Origin: Haloplanus vescus
GTDB taxonomy: Archaea > Halobacteriota > Halobacteria > Halobacteriales > Haloferacaceae
Length of the DNA stretch: 64,000 bases
Assembly (NCBI RefSeq): GCF_900107665.1
Contig: NZ_FNQT01000002.1
Location: 2,286 to 66,285, forward strand
Direction: 5' to 3'
Shown here: positions 50,850-59,465 of the stretch, one piece after another
Numbering within the stretch: the first letter of the stretch is position 1
Layout: each line of letters opens with the position of its first letter
Made by a program: the position numbers and the translations under genes
The notes under the pieces: generated by a model
Seen by the model: only the letters and a program-made list of their open reading frames with translations
Database searches by the model: none
Told to the model about the DNA's origin: nothing

Positions 50850-51206
50850 TTACGCGTCCTCGATGGGAACCGATTGCTCCGGTGCGGCCTCGTGTTTCGG
50901 CAGTCGGAGTTCGAGGACGCCCCGCTCCATCGACCCCTCCGCGCCTGCGCCCGTCGCGTCCGGCGGCAGGGGGAGTTCGGCGTCGAGGAACAGCGAGCGG
51001 TCCTCGCGGACGTAGTCGAACGACGCCGGGAGCGTCTTCTCGCGGCGCGCCTCGACGAAGAGCCGCCCCATCTCGACCCGCGCGTCGACCGTTGCTGCCG
51101 TCGCGCCGGGGAGGTCGATGACGAGCAAGTAGGCGTCGTCGCTCTCGAGCAAGTCCGCGAACACCGCCTCGGGCAAGTCTCGGAGCGCATCCCGCAGTGC
51201 TGACAT
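50850..51206 (-). CDS. Hsp20/alpha-crystallin family protein
   Basis: 118 residues. A single alpha-crystallin domain: YLLVIDLPGATAATVDARVEMGRLFVEA, EDRSLFLDAELPLPPDAT and the C-terminal GVLELRLPKHEA (the GVLxxxxPK signature). No IxI tail is obvious. It would act as a cytosolic holdase chaperone. It precedes the UbiB-like gene in one operon. Confidence 0.88.
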   Translation of the reverse strand: MSALRDALRDLPEAVFADLLESDDAYLLVIDLPGATAATVDARVEMGRLFVEARREKTLPASFDYVREDRSLFLDAELPLPPDATGAGAEGSMERGVLELRLPKHEAAPEQSVPIEDA

Positions 51207-51302
51207 GGGACGGGGTAAGGCGCGGGCATCGAAAAAGGCCGCGGTGTGTTCGACCCCCGTCGCCAGCTACGGGTTTTTGTATCCCCGAGCGCAAAGGCGG
51301 GT

Positions 51303-52523
51303 ATGAGCCACGACGACCTCGAACACGCGGGCTTCAAGGACCGAACCCGGGTCGCCGAGGCCCTCGAGACGGTCCGCGAAGCCGTCTCGGGACACGACCG
51401 AACCGAGCGGGTCGCCCTCGGCCGTGCCGACGGCCGCACCCTCGCCGAACGCGTGGTCGCCCCTGCGCCCGTTCCGGGCTACGACCGCGCCGCGATGGAC
51501 GGTTACGCCGTCCGCGCCGAGGATACCTTCGGCGCGACGGGCCGGTCCCCGACCGTCCTCCGCGAGAGCGAGGGCGGCGTCGCCCCCGGCGAAGCCGTCC
51601 GCGTCCACACCGGGAGCGACCTACCCGACGGCGCCGACGCCGTCGTCATGATAGAGGAAACGGAGCGCGTCGGCGACGACGTCGAGGTGTTCGACGCCGT
51701 CGCGGAGGGCGAGAACGTCGGCGAAGTCGGCGAAGACGTCGCCGAGGGCGCCGAACTCTACGAACCCGGCCACCGGATTCGCCCCTCCGACCTCGGCCTC
51801 CTGAAGTCCGTCGGCGTCGACCAGGTCACCGTCTACGAACCGCCGACCGTCGGCGTCGTCCCGACGGGCGAGGAACTCGTCCAGCGCGACCCCGGCCCCG
51901 GCGAGGTCATCGAGACGAACGGCCTCACCGTCTCCCGGATGGTCGACCGCTGGGGCGGCGTCGCCAGTTACCGCAACGTCGTCGACGACGACCCCAACGC
52001 CATCCGCGCGGCCATCGAGCGCGATTTGGCGAAAGACGTCGTCGTCACCACCGGCGGCTCCTCCGTCGGCGAACGCGACTACACCCCCGAAGTCGTCGAC
52101 GAGTTGGGCGAGGTGCTCGTCCACGGCGTCGCCCTCAAGCCCGGGCACCCCGTCGCCCTCGGCGTCGTCGAGGACACGCCGGTCATCATGCTCCCCGGCT
52201 ACCCCGTCGCCTGCATCATCAACGCCGTCCAGTTCCTCCGGCCGGTGCTGAAGCTCGCGGGCAACATGCCCGTCCCCTCGCATCCGACCGTCGAGGCGCG
52301 ACTCGACCGCAAGATATCGAGCGAACCGGGAACGCGGACGTTCGCCCGCGTCCGCCTGCGCGAGGCGGACGGCGAACGCGTCGCCGAACCCACCCGCGCC
52401 AGCGGGTCGGGGGTCCTCTCCAGCGTCGCCCTCGCCGACGGCTGGGTCGTCGTCCCCGAGGGCCGCGAGGGGTACGACGCCGGCGAGACCGTCGCCGTCG
52501 AAAATTGGGAGTGGTCCGCGTGA
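51303..52523 (+). CDS. moeA: Molybdopterin molybdenumtransferase MoeA, copy 1
   Basis: 406 residues. PVPGYDRAAMDGYAVRAEDT is the MoeA N-terminal signature; HTGSDLPDGADAVVMIEE, TVGVVPTGEELV, TTGGSSVGERDY and PGHPVALGVVEDTPVIMLPGYP mark the catalytic domain. It inserts molybdate into adenylylated molybdopterin, supplying enzymes such as the FDH and AOR encoded earlier. ATG 51303 has a TATA-like GTTTTTGTAT about 25 bp upstream. It is in an operon with the second, longer paralogue. Confidence 0.93.
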   Translation: MSHDDLEHAGFKDRTRVAEALETVREAVSGHDRTERVALGRADGRTLAERVVAPAPVPGYDRAAMDGYAVRAEDTFGATGRSPTVLRESEGGVAPGEAVRVHTGSDLPDGADAVVMIEETERVGDDVEVFDAVAEGENVGEVGEDVAEGAELYEPGHRIRPSDLGLLKSVGVDQVTVYEPPTVGVVPTGEELVQRDPGPGEVIETNGLTVSRMVDRWGGVASYRNVVDDDPNAIRAAIERDLAKDVVVTTGGSSVGERDYTPEVVDELGEVLVHGVALKPGHPVALGVVEDTPVIMLPGYPVACIINAVQFLRPVLKLAGNMPVPSHPTVEARLDRKISSEPGTRTFARVRLREADGERVAEPTRASGSGVLSSVALADGWVVVPEGREGYDAGETVAVENWEWSA

Positions 52524-52534
52524 GCGCGGCGTTC

Positions 52535-52540
52535 GGAGGT
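52535..52540 (+). promoter_or_regulatory. Shine-Dalgarno of the second moeA gene
   Basis: GGAGGT ends 8 bases before ATG 52549 and lies in the 25-bp gap after moeA copy 1, indicating translation from the same message. Confidence 0.7.
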
Positions 52541-52548
52541 GGTCGCCG

Positions 52549-54435
52549 ATGAGCGACCGCCGCGAGTTCCGTGACCTCGCCTCGCCCGCCGAGGCCCGCG
52601 AGGCCATCGACAGCCTCGACCTCTCGCCCGCCGACGAGACGGTCTCCCTCGACGAGGCGCGGGGGCGCGTCCTCGCCGGGCGAATCGACGCCGCCCTCGA
52701 CGTGCCGGGGTTCGACCGCGCGAGCATGGACGGCTACGCCGTCCGCGCCCGCGACACCTTCGGCGCCGACGAGGCGGACCCCGCCGTCCTCGACCAGATT
52801 GGTGCCGTCCACGCCGGCGCCGAACCCGACGTGGAGGTCACCGAGGGGACCTGTGCCGAAATCTCGACCGGCGCGGTGATGCCCCCGGGCGCCGACGCCG
52901 TCGTGAAAGTCGAGCGCACCGACGAAGTCGACGCGGGCGTCGCCATCCGCACCTCCGTCGCCCCCGGCGACGCCGTGATGGTCGCGGGCGCGGACGTGGC
53001 CGCCGGGTCGCGTGCGCTCGGTCCCGGCACACTCCTCACGCCCCGCGAAATCGGCCTGCTGTCGGCGCTGGGCGTCGACGAGGTGCCCGTCCGCGGGCGC
53101 CCGACGGTCGGCATCGTCTCGACCGGCGACGAACTCGTCCGCCCGGGCGGCGACCTGAACAGTGACGCCGGCCAGATTTACGACGTGAACTCCTACACCA
53201 TCGCCGCGGGCGTCGAGGAGGCGGGCGGCGAAGCCGTCCTCTACCCCCACGCCGGCGACGACTACGACGAGATGGAACGCCTCCTCGTCGAGGCCGCCGA
53301 GGAGTGTGACCTCGTCCTCTCCTCCGGGTCCACCTCCGCCAGCGCCGTCGACGTCATCTATCGCGTCATCGAGACCGAGGGCGACCTCCTCCTGCACGGC
53401 GTCTCCGTCAAACCCGGCAAGCCGATGCTCGTCGGCCGCCTCGACGACTCGGCGTACATCGGCCTGCCCGGCTACCCCGTCTCCGCGCTCACCATCTTCC
53501 AGACGTTCGTCGCACCCGCCATCCGCGAGGCTGCGGCGCTCCCGGAGCCACGGACCGCGACCGTCGAGGGCGAGATGGCCGTACAGGAACGCTACGGCGA
53601 GGGCCGCACCCGACTCATGCCCGTCGGCCTCGTTGACGACGCCGACGGCACCCGTCTCGTCTACCCCGTCGACAAGGGGAGCGGCGCGACGACGAGTCTG
53701 GTCGAAGCCGACGGCGTGGTCGAAGTCGACGCCGACACGGCCTACCTCGCCGCCGGAGAGCAGGTGACGGTCCAACTCTTCTCGCCCGACGTGCGCCCGC
53801 CTGCCCTCTTCGGCGTCGGCGAGGACGACCCCGCGCTCTCGCGCTTGCTCGATCACGTCTCCCAGCCCCGTTACCTCGACGTGGGGAGTCGTCAGGGTCG
53901 GCGGCGCCTCCGCGACGGCGTGCCCGACGTGGCCGTCGTCTCCGGCCCCTCGGACCGCGACCTCGATGCCGTCGAACTCGGCGGGTGGACCCGCGAGTGG
54001 GGCCTCGTCGTCCCGCCCGGCAACCCCGACGACGTGGACGGCCTCGCCGACCTCGTGGACCGCGACCTCCGGTTCGTCAATCGCGCCGTCGACGCCGGCC
54101 TGCGCGCCAGCCTCGACGCCGAACTCGAACGACTGGCCGACGAACGCGACACGGACCGCCGCGACCTGACCGACGCCATCGACGGCTACGACCTGACAGT
54201 CAAGGGCTTCGAGAGCCCCGCGCGCAAGGTGCTCGCCGGCGACGCCGCGGTCGGCCTCGGCCTCCGGGAGACGGCGGAGACGCTCGACTGTGGCTTCGTC
54301 CCTCTCGGCACCGAGTCCGTCACCGTCTTGGCCGACCCCGACCGGGCGGCCAAGCCCGGCGTCGAATCACTCCAGCAGGCGCTCGACACCCGTCTTGACG
54401 ACGTGGTGGATTCGCTGTCGGGCTACGACGCCTGA
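52549..54435 (+). CDS. MoeA fused to a C-terminal periplasmic-binding-like domain
   Basis: 628 residues. Residues ~1-410 are MoeA (VPGFDRASMDGYAVRARDT, STGAVMPPGADAVV, VGIVSTGDELV, SSGSTSASAVD, LPGYPVSA). SSGSTSAS replaces the TTGGSSVG of copy 1, as in the archaeal MoeA2 type. The last ~200 residues (RYLDVGSRQGRRRL, WGLVVPPGNPDDV, LAGDAAVGLGL) are the PBP-like domain often fused to such MoeA proteins, which may bind tungstate, molybdate or another ligand. Possibly specialised for the other metal of the Mo/W pair. Confidence 0.92.
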   Translation: MSDRREFRDLASPAEAREAIDSLDLSPADETVSLDEARGRVLAGRIDAALDVPGFDRASMDGYAVRARDTFGADEADPAVLDQIGAVHAGAEPDVEVTEGTCAEISTGAVMPPGADAVVKVERTDEVDAGVAIRTSVAPGDAVMVAGADVAAGSRALGPGTLLTPREIGLLSALGVDEVPVRGRPTVGIVSTGDELVRPGGDLNSDAGQIYDVNSYTIAAGVEEAGGEAVLYPHAGDDYDEMERLLVEAAEECDLVLSSGSTSASAVDVIYRVIETEGDLLLHGVSVKPGKPMLVGRLDDSAYIGLPGYPVSALTIFQTFVAPAIREAAALPEPRTATVEGEMAVQERYGEGRTRLMPVGLVDDADGTRLVYPVDKGSGATTSLVEADGVVEVDADTAYLAAGEQVTVQLFSPDVRPPALFGVGEDDPALSRLLDHVSQPRYLDVGSRQGRRRLRDGVPDVAVVSGPSDRDLDAVELGGWTREWGLVVPPGNPDDVDGLADLVDRDLRFVNRAVDAGLRASLDAELERLADERDTDRRDLTDAIDGYDLTVKGFESPARKVLAGDAAVGLGLRETAETLDCGFVPLGTESVTVLADPDRAAKPGVESLQQALDTRLDDVVDSLSGYDA

Positions 54436-54448
54436 GGGCCGCGGAGAA

Positions 54449-55102
54449 TCAGTCGCTCGCGACGCGGGCCGCGCGTCGCAGTTCGTCGAACGATTGGACG
54501 CGATAGTCACCGAGCACGCAGCGACCGCGTCGCTGCGGGTCGTGGCGTTCGACGTGGATGCCGTCGAGGCCGGCGTTCCACGCCGCGCCGATGTCGTTCG
54601 GGCCGTCCCCCGCGAGGACGCCCGTGGCGTCGTCGCCGACGTTCAGGTCGGACATGGCCAGATACACCGGCGCGGGATCGGGCTTCCACCCGATGTCGTG
54701 GGTGCAGGAGACGACCGTGTCGAACCAGTCGCGGATGTCGAGTTGGTCGAGCACCGGGTCGACCAGATACTCCTGACAGTGCGTGACGAGGCCGACCGGT
54801 CGGTCGAGGTCGGCGACGAAGTCGGCGTCGTCGTGGAGGAAGGTTGCCTCGGCGCGTTCCGTCGGGTCTTCGGCCTCGTGGAGCGCCGCCCAGAACGCCT
54901 CGGGGTCGATGCCCCACTCGCGCAGCTGCGGCGTTCGCTCCCCCGACAGGCCGTGCCAGAGCACTTCGACCTCGCGCTCGGAGAAGGAGCGCCCCAACTG
55001 GTCTCCCACGCGGTCGAACACCGCATCGGCGTAGTCGGGGTCGACGTCCACCAGCGTCCCGTCGAGGTCGAACAGCCAGAAGTCGTAGGCGTGTGCGACC
55101 AT
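54449..55102 (-). CDS. HAD-superfamily hydrolase
   Basis: 217 residues. FDLDGTLVD (motif I nucleophile Asp at about residue 12), GLVTHCQ (motif II), KPDPAPV (motif III Lys) and AGDGPNDIGAAWNAG (motif IV) complete the HAD set, with a helical cap. Family members dephosphorylate small phosphoesters such as phosphoglycolate; substrate not evident. It lies downstream of the four-way-junction element. Confidence 0.9.
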   Translation of the reverse strand: MVAHAYDFWLFDLDGTLVDVDPDYADAVFDRVGDQLGRSFSEREVEVLWHGLSGERTPQLREWGIDPEAFWAALHEAEDPTERAEATFLHDDADFVADLDRPVGLVTHCQEYLVDPVLDQLDIRDWFDTVVSCTHDIGWKPDPAPVYLAMSDLNVGDDATGVLAGDGPNDIGAAWNAGLDGIHVERHDPQRRGRCVLGDYRVQSFDELRRAARVASD

Positions 55103-55186
55103 TCACGCTCGAATACGCGCGGCCCAAACAAGTGTGTTCCGCCGCTACTACTGATACTGTTCAGAATCGCGCGATTTCGTCGGTGA

Positions 55187-55439
55187 CACCTCGAAAGCCC
55201 CGCCGCGCTGGAGTCGGGGGGCTCGCTGCGCGCGCTCCCTGCGGTCGCGTGCTTACGTCGCCCGCCTTCCTCCAGCGCGGCGCCCCTTTCAGTCCCACCC
55301 ACAGCGGCTGGCCAATCAAGCGGCGCGGGTGGGACTGAAAGGGGCCGGCGGTTCGGCGAACCCGGATGACGCAAGCACCGCAACGGAGTGAGGAGCGCAG
55401 CGAGGCCCGGGAGCCGAACCGTCGGGGGCTTTCGAGGTG
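55187..55439. repeat. 253-bp nested palindromic element forming a four-way junction
   Basis: Four stems meet without any unpaired base. Outer stem: 55187-55201 with 55425-55439 (15 bp). Arm 1: 55202-55213 with 55270-55281 (12 bp). Arm 2: 55282-55300 with 55327-55345 (19 bp, containing TTTCAGTCCCACCC). Arm 3: 55346-55357 with 55413-55424 (12 bp, one G-T pair), extended by 55361-55365 with 55407-55411. The surrounding 55103-55473 region holds no credible gene. It may be a small mobile repeat or a structured RNA; strand and copy number cannot be judged here. Confidence 0.85.
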
Positions 55440-55473
55440 GTCTCGGTTTCAATCTGCATATCTGAGCGTTATC

Positions 55474-55833
55474 CTACGATTCGACGCGAATCGAACTCCC
55501 GAGGTGGGCGTGCAACACCTGCTGGGGGGTGTCGTCGAAGGCGTCGCTCTCCGCGATGGCGTCCCGAAGCGCGTCGAGATACGCCTCGTCGGCGCGCAAC
55601 TCGCTGAACGTCACGTCCCGAACGGGGACGCCGAGCCAGTCTTCGGCCAGCGACCGGAGATGTGCCTCGTCGCTCGCCTCGCCGCGCCAACACGCCGCCT
55701 CGAAGAAACGCCAGTCGTCGGTGTCCGGTTCGGCGGCGGGCTTTCGCACCACCGTCTCGAAGGTGTCGGGGTCGGCGGCGACGCCCGACGCGTCGAGTTC
55801 GAAGGTGACCCGGAAGACGTACGCGGCGTTCAT
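55474..55833 (-). CDS. Small haloarchaeal protein, probably LWR-salt family
   Basis: 119 acidic residues. YVFRVTFELDASGVAADPDT and then DWRFFEAACWRGEASDEAHL; the WRG(E) motif after an aromatic pair resembles the haloarchaeal LWR-salt family, though the Leu is Cys here. No function known. ATG 55833 overlaps the stop of the pterin dehydratase gene, so it is the last gene of the hemA operon. Confidence 0.6.
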   Translation of the reverse strand: MNAAYVFRVTFELDASGVAADPDTFETVVRKPAAEPDTDDWRFFEAACWRGEASDEAHLRSLAEDWLGVPVRDVTFSELRADEAYLDALRDAIAESDAFDDTPQQVLHAHLGSSIRVES

Positions 55834-56108
55834 GCGCGTTCGTCGTCGAACAGGTTGGCGAGGCGGATGTCCGTCTCGGTGATACCGCCCGCTTCGTGGC
55901 TCGTGAGTCGGACCTCCACCTCGTCGTAGCGGATGCGAATCTCGGGGTGGTGGAACTCCTCGTCGGCCACCTCGCCGACGTGGGTGGCGAAGGTGACGCC
56001 GTCAAGGTAGTCGTCGAAGGGGTAGACGCGGACGATTTCGTCGCCGTCGCGCTCCCACCCATCGGGGAGTTGGCGGTCGATTTCGTCGTCGTCAAGCGTG
56101 TCGGCCAT
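55830..56108 (-). CDS. 4a-hydroxytetrahydrobiopterin dehydratase-like protein
   Basis: 92 residues. The PCD/DCoH active-site motif EEFHHPEIRIRYDEVEVRL is near residue 50 with the His pair, followed by TSHEAGGITETDIRLA. The enzyme dehydrates 4a-carbinolamine pterins; haloarchaeal homologues may act on other pterins. It lies between hemA and the small acidic gene in one operon. Confidence 0.93.
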   Translation of the reverse strand: MADTLDDDEIDRQLPDGWERDGDEIVRVYPFDDYLDGVTFATHVGEVADEEFHHPEIRIRYDEVEVRLTSHEAGGITETDIRLANLFDDERA

Positions 56109-56145
56109 GCCGGCACGTCGGCCGGCCGAAAAATAACGGTTGGGC

Positions 56146-57477
56146 CTACTCGTCGCCGACGCGGTCGACGGCGTGTGGGGGACGCTCGCCGTCCATCCCC
56201 TCTCGGGGGCGGTCGGCCGCCGGCGGCTGTGAGTCGTCGCCGAACTCGGGGTCGAACAGGTCGAGTGCGGTCTGAATCGTCGTCCAGTCGTCCTCGGCGG
56301 CGGCGTCGCGGAGGCTCTTCGTCGGCGCCGCGAGCAACTGTCCGACGAGGGCGTCGGCGAGGTCCTCGACCGTCTCGCGTTGCGCCTCGGTCACCTCGCC
56401 CTGTGCTTCGAGACGGGAGAGCGCGGTCCGCAGCTCGCGTTCCTTGACGAGCTCGGCGCTCTCGTACATCGTGCTGATGGCTTCGTCGGCCTGCTGGCGC
56501 TTGAACGAGTCGAGCAGGCGGTCGAGTTCGTCGTCGATCATCTCCTCGACGGCGGCCGCGGCCTCCCGGCGCTGTTCCCGCGTCTCGTCGGTGATGGCCT
56601 CCAGCGAGTCGATGTCGTAGGCGTCCACGTCGTCCAGACTGCTCACCGACGGCGCCACGTCTCGGGGCTGTGCGAGGTCGATGACCAGCGTCGACCCGGC
56701 GTCGTCGAGGTCGTCGCCATCGAGCACCGGGTCGGGGCTGTTCGTCGCGGTGACGAGGACGTCAGCCGTGGTGGCGGCGTCGGCCGTCGCGTCGAGCGGA
56801 ACCGCGCTCGCGTCCGCGTCCACCTCGTCGGCGAGGCTGGTGGCCTTCGACACCGTCCGGTTGGCGATGACGAGCGTCGACACGCCCGCATCGTCGAACG
56901 CGCGGGCGGCAATGCGACCCATCTCGCCCGCGCCGACGACGAGCGCCGTCGCGCCCCGAAGCCGGCGCTGTCGGGCGGCGAGTTCGACCGCCGCGCTCCC
57001 GAGCGAGACGACGCCTTCGTTTATCTGTGTCTCCGTCCGCGCTCGCTCGCCCACGTGTAGCGCCTTCGTGATGGCGGGGTCGAGGACGGGGCCGATGCCG
57101 CCGGCGCCCCGCGCCGTCTCGAAGGCCGAGCGCAGTTGACCGATGATCTGGTCTTCGCCGAGGACGAGCGATTCCAGCCCTGCGGCGACGCGCATCAGGT
57201 GCCGGAGACTCGTCTCGTGGTCCATCTCGTGGACCGCGCCGTCGCGAAGGTCCGGCGCGAAGTCGTCGAGCGCCGCCCGGCCAGCGGCGGCCGATTCGGC
57301 GACGACGTACACTTCCGCACGGTTACAGGTTTGGAGGGCGAACGCCTCGTCGACGCCGTCTCGGGTCAGCAAATCGCGGACAGCCGTCTCCTCGTCGGCC
57401 GTCGTCGCCGACTCGATCTCGTCGACCGTCGCGCGCTGGTGAGCGACGGTCACGCCACGAATGACTCCCGTCGTCAC
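56146..57477 (-). CDS. hemA: Glutamyl-tRNA reductase
   Basis: 443 residues. The catalytic Cys is in ALQTCNRAEVYVV (near residue 51). HLMRVAAGLESLVLGEDQIIGQ and the NADPH loop LVVGAGEMGRIAARAF follow, and a C-terminal helical dimer domain starts near EEMIDDELDRLL. It makes glutamate-1-semialdehyde for haem synthesis. GTG 57477 is used; a second GTG nine codons on is less likely because TTGVIRGVTVAHQ fits the family N terminus. hemL is not in the window. Confidence 0.96.
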   Translation of the reverse strand: MTTGVIRGVTVAHQRATVDEIESATTADEETAVRDLLTRDGVDEAFALQTCNRAEVYVVAESAAAGRAALDDFAPDLRDGAVHEMDHETSLRHLMRVAAGLESLVLGEDQIIGQLRSAFETARGAGGIGPVLDPAITKALHVGERARTETQINEGVVSLGSAAVELAARQRRLRGATALVVGAGEMGRIAARAFDDAGVSTLVIANRTVSKATSLADEVDADASAVPLDATADAATTADVLVTATNSPDPVLDGDDLDDAGSTLVIDLAQPRDVAPSVSSLDDVDAYDIDSLEAITDETREQRREAAAAVEEMIDDELDRLLDSFKRQQADEAISTMYESAELVKERELRTALSRLEAQGEVTEAQRETVEDLADALVGQLLAAPTKSLRDAAAEDDWTTIQTALDLFDPEFGDDSQPPAADRPREGMDGERPPHAVDRVGDE

Positions 57478-57760
57478 AGTGAATCACTCCGAGACACGCC
57501 TATCATGTCGTCCGTTTCGGGTCCGGCTTTGCGCCCGTCCTACCTAAACTCTTCCAATGACGCCGCCACGGCGGCGTGTCGACGCTCTCGGGGCGTCTCG
57601 ACGCCGCCCGCCCGTCCGACTGGCGAGCCTCACGGAACCGTTGCATGGACCCACCTCCACGGTGCGGACGCTTAAACGTCCCGTCGTCTCCCAGCGGGTG
57701 ACAACCGGCCGACGACTGGCTGGCAGAAGTCTCATGCCGATTCGATACCTACCGCCGCTA

Positions 57761-58480
57761 ATGACCCGCTCTCGACGTGCCGTCCTCGCGAGTACCGGCG
57801 TCGCGCTCGGTTCGCTCGCCGGTTGCCTCGGCGGCAGTAGTGGTAGCGCCTCCAATCTCGACGGCTACCAGACAATCAGCGTCGACGGACAGTCGGTACC
57901 GCTCGCGCCCCTCTCGGACGTTCACGCGTGGTACGAATCCGACCGGGCCCGCTTCGCCGACGCCCGCTCGCAGACGGCGTACGCCGAGTCACACATCGAC
58001 GGGGCCGTCTGGAGTCCGGCCCGCAACGGCCAGTCGTCCGACGACCCCGTGGAGTCGTGGGACACCGACACGCTCATCGTCACCTACTGTGGCTGTCCGC
58101 ATCACCTCTCGTCGATGCGGGCCGCGTCGCTCATCGACGCTGGCTACGAGAACGTCGTCGCCCTCGACGACGGCTTCTGGGCGTGGCAGGACGCCGGCTA
58201 CCCCGTCGTCGGCGGCAACCCCGACTACGAACCGCCGCTTCGCGTCGTCGAGGGCCAGACCGACCCGGCCTTCGCGGGCGAGATGGCGTGGGCGCGTCAC
58301 GACCCCTCCGGGCAGCGCGAAGTCACGCCCATCGCCGACGACGGGTCGTACGCCCTCAACGTCCGCTTCGCAGGCGTCGCCGACGAGGACCCGATTCGAC
58401 TCACGACGCCCGCGTACGAACTGTCCGCACCGCTCGGCGAACTCGCTGCCGGCGTCGTCAGCGCGGCGGGCCGACTCTAA
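57761..58480 (+). CDS. Rhodanese-domain Tat lipoprotein
   Basis: 239 residues. SRRAVLASTGVALGSLAGC is a Tat signal with lipobox Cys22. A rhodanese domain follows: SDVHAWYESDR, SHIDGAVWSP, and VTYCGCPHHLSS with active-site C110, then LDDGFWAWQDAGYPVVGG. A second, beta-rich domain fills the last ~90 residues. It would act outside the cell in sulfur-transfer or thiol chemistry. ATG 57761 is the first Met giving the signal. The 283-bp gap to hemA carries divergent promoters only. Confidence 0.88.
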   Translation: MTRSRRAVLASTGVALGSLAGCLGGSSGSASNLDGYQTISVDGQSVPLAPLSDVHAWYESDRARFADARSQTAYAESHIDGAVWSPARNGQSSDDPVESWDTDTLIVTYCGCPHHLSSMRAASLIDAGYENVVALDDGFWAWQDAGYPVVGGNPDYEPPLRVVEGQTDPAFAGEMAWARHDPSGQREVTPIADDGSYALNVRFAGVADEDPIRLTTPAYELSAPLGELAAGVVSAAGRL

Positions 58481-58914
58481 ACTTCGCTCGCGGACATCTC
58501 GTCGTCCTCGTCGAGGACGACACTCGTCACGTCGTACCCTCGGTCGTTGATGTCCTCCACGAGGGCCTCTTGGTCGGCGTCGGCCTCGTAGTAGAACACG
58601 ATGTCGAAGGTACCCTCGCGGAGGAGTTGCTGGCACTCCCAGACGAACTCGTCGCCGTCGAGGGTGCGACCCTGGAACTGGTTCGAGGAGAAGTTGGGGT
58701 CGTCGTTGCCGGCGTGGATGTACGTCTCGCCTTTCCCGGCGTGGGCGGCGATGACCTCGTTGAGTTCGACTGTCAGTTCCTGCATCTCAAGGTCCTCCTG
58801 CCCGGAGAGGTCGGTGTGGACGATGGCGCCCGCGAGGTCGATGTCGCCCGGTTCGAGGAGGGATTTCGTGCGTCGGTAGAGGTCGTCGTCGATAACGTCG
58901 GACTGACTGCTCAT
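58477..58914 (-). CDS. Conserved haloarchaeal protein (DUF5778-like)
   Basis: 145 residues, acidic, mixed alpha/beta: SLLEPGDIDLAGAIVHTDLS, THIHAGN-like ETYIHAGNDDPNFSSNQFQG and FDIVFYYEADADQEALVEDI. It resembles a widespread haloarchaeal family of unknown function; the family name is from memory and not checked. No cysteine motif or membrane segment. It is convergent with the rhodanese gene by a 4-base overlap. Confidence 0.7.
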   Translation of the reverse strand: MSSQSDVIDDDLYRRTKSLLEPGDIDLAGAIVHTDLSGQEDLEMQELTVELNEVIAAHAGKGETYIHAGNDDPNFSSNQFQGRTLDGDEFVWECQQLLREGTFDIVFYYEADADQEALVEDINDRGYDVTSVVLDEDDEMSASEV

Positions 58915-58954
58915 ACTTCACATCCGGACGGCGGTGATTTACCGATGACGATTT

Positions 58955-59368
58955 TCAGCCCGTCTGCTCGTTGAGAATCAGTCGGGTCTTCGTGTTTTGC
59001 ACCTCGTCTAAGTCCCGCGCTTTCGTGATGAGGTCGTTCACCGCGCCCGTGTCCGCGGCGTCGACGACCATGACGATGTCCGCCTCGCCCGAGACTTGCC
59101 ACACGAAGTCGACTTCGTTCCACTCGGCCATCCGCCCCGACACGTCGGCGGTATCCACGTCGACGGCGACCGACACCTCGATCATCGCCTTCACGTTGCC
59201 GGTACGGGTGGCGACGGTGAATCGCTCGATGATGCCCTCGTCGACGAGGCGTTCGACCCGGTTGCGGACCGTCCCCTCGGAGGTCCCGACTTGGTCCGCA
59301 ATCTCCGTGTAGGGCGTCCGCGAGTCTCGCCGGAGGATTCCCAGAATCCGCCGGTCCAGATCGTCCAT
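58955..59368 (-). CDS. lrp: Lrp/AsnC-family transcriptional regulator
   Basis: 137 residues. N-terminal HTH LDRRILGILRRDSRTPYTEI then TSEGTVRNRVERLVDEGII; C-terminal RAM effector domain with VSGEADIVMVVDA and GAVNDLITKARDLDEVQNT. It is divergent from carA with a 15-bp palindrome in between, overlapping its own promoter, which suggests autoregulation and control of carA. ATG 59368 is the family start. Confidence 0.95.
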   Translation of the reverse strand: MDDLDRRILGILRRDSRTPYTEIADQVGTSEGTVRNRVERLVDEGIIERFTVATRTGNVKAMIEVSVAVDVDTADVSGRMAEWNEVDFVWQVSGEADIVMVVDAADTGAVNDLITKARDLDEVQNTKTRLILNEQTG

Positions 59369-59392
59369 ACGGCCGGTACTGCTGGCAGTGAC

Positions 59393-59440
59393 TTACCGAT
59401 TACGAAATTCGTAACTCAACTACGAAAGGAAGGCTTAATG
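59393..59440. promoter_or_regulatory. Lrp/carA divergent promoter with palindromic operator
   Basis: A perfect palindrome TTACGAA-A-TTCGTAA lies at 59400-59414, with a further half-site TACGAAA at 59421-59427, one 20-bp step (two helical turns) downstream. GCTTAATG (about 59433-59440) is the TATA box about 30 bp before carA ATG 59466. On the other strand the palindrome overlaps the likely lrp TATA region. Confidence 0.65.
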
Positions 59441-59465
59441 GCCGCGGCTCACTGTGTTTCTCGTA

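Noticed and set aside
55103-55473. Short ORFs, a CRISPR array or a tRNA in the palindromic region
   Set aside because: No regular spacer pattern, no tRNA T-loop consensus at correct distances, and ORFs have Arg/Ser-rich composition; the nested stems explain the sequence better.
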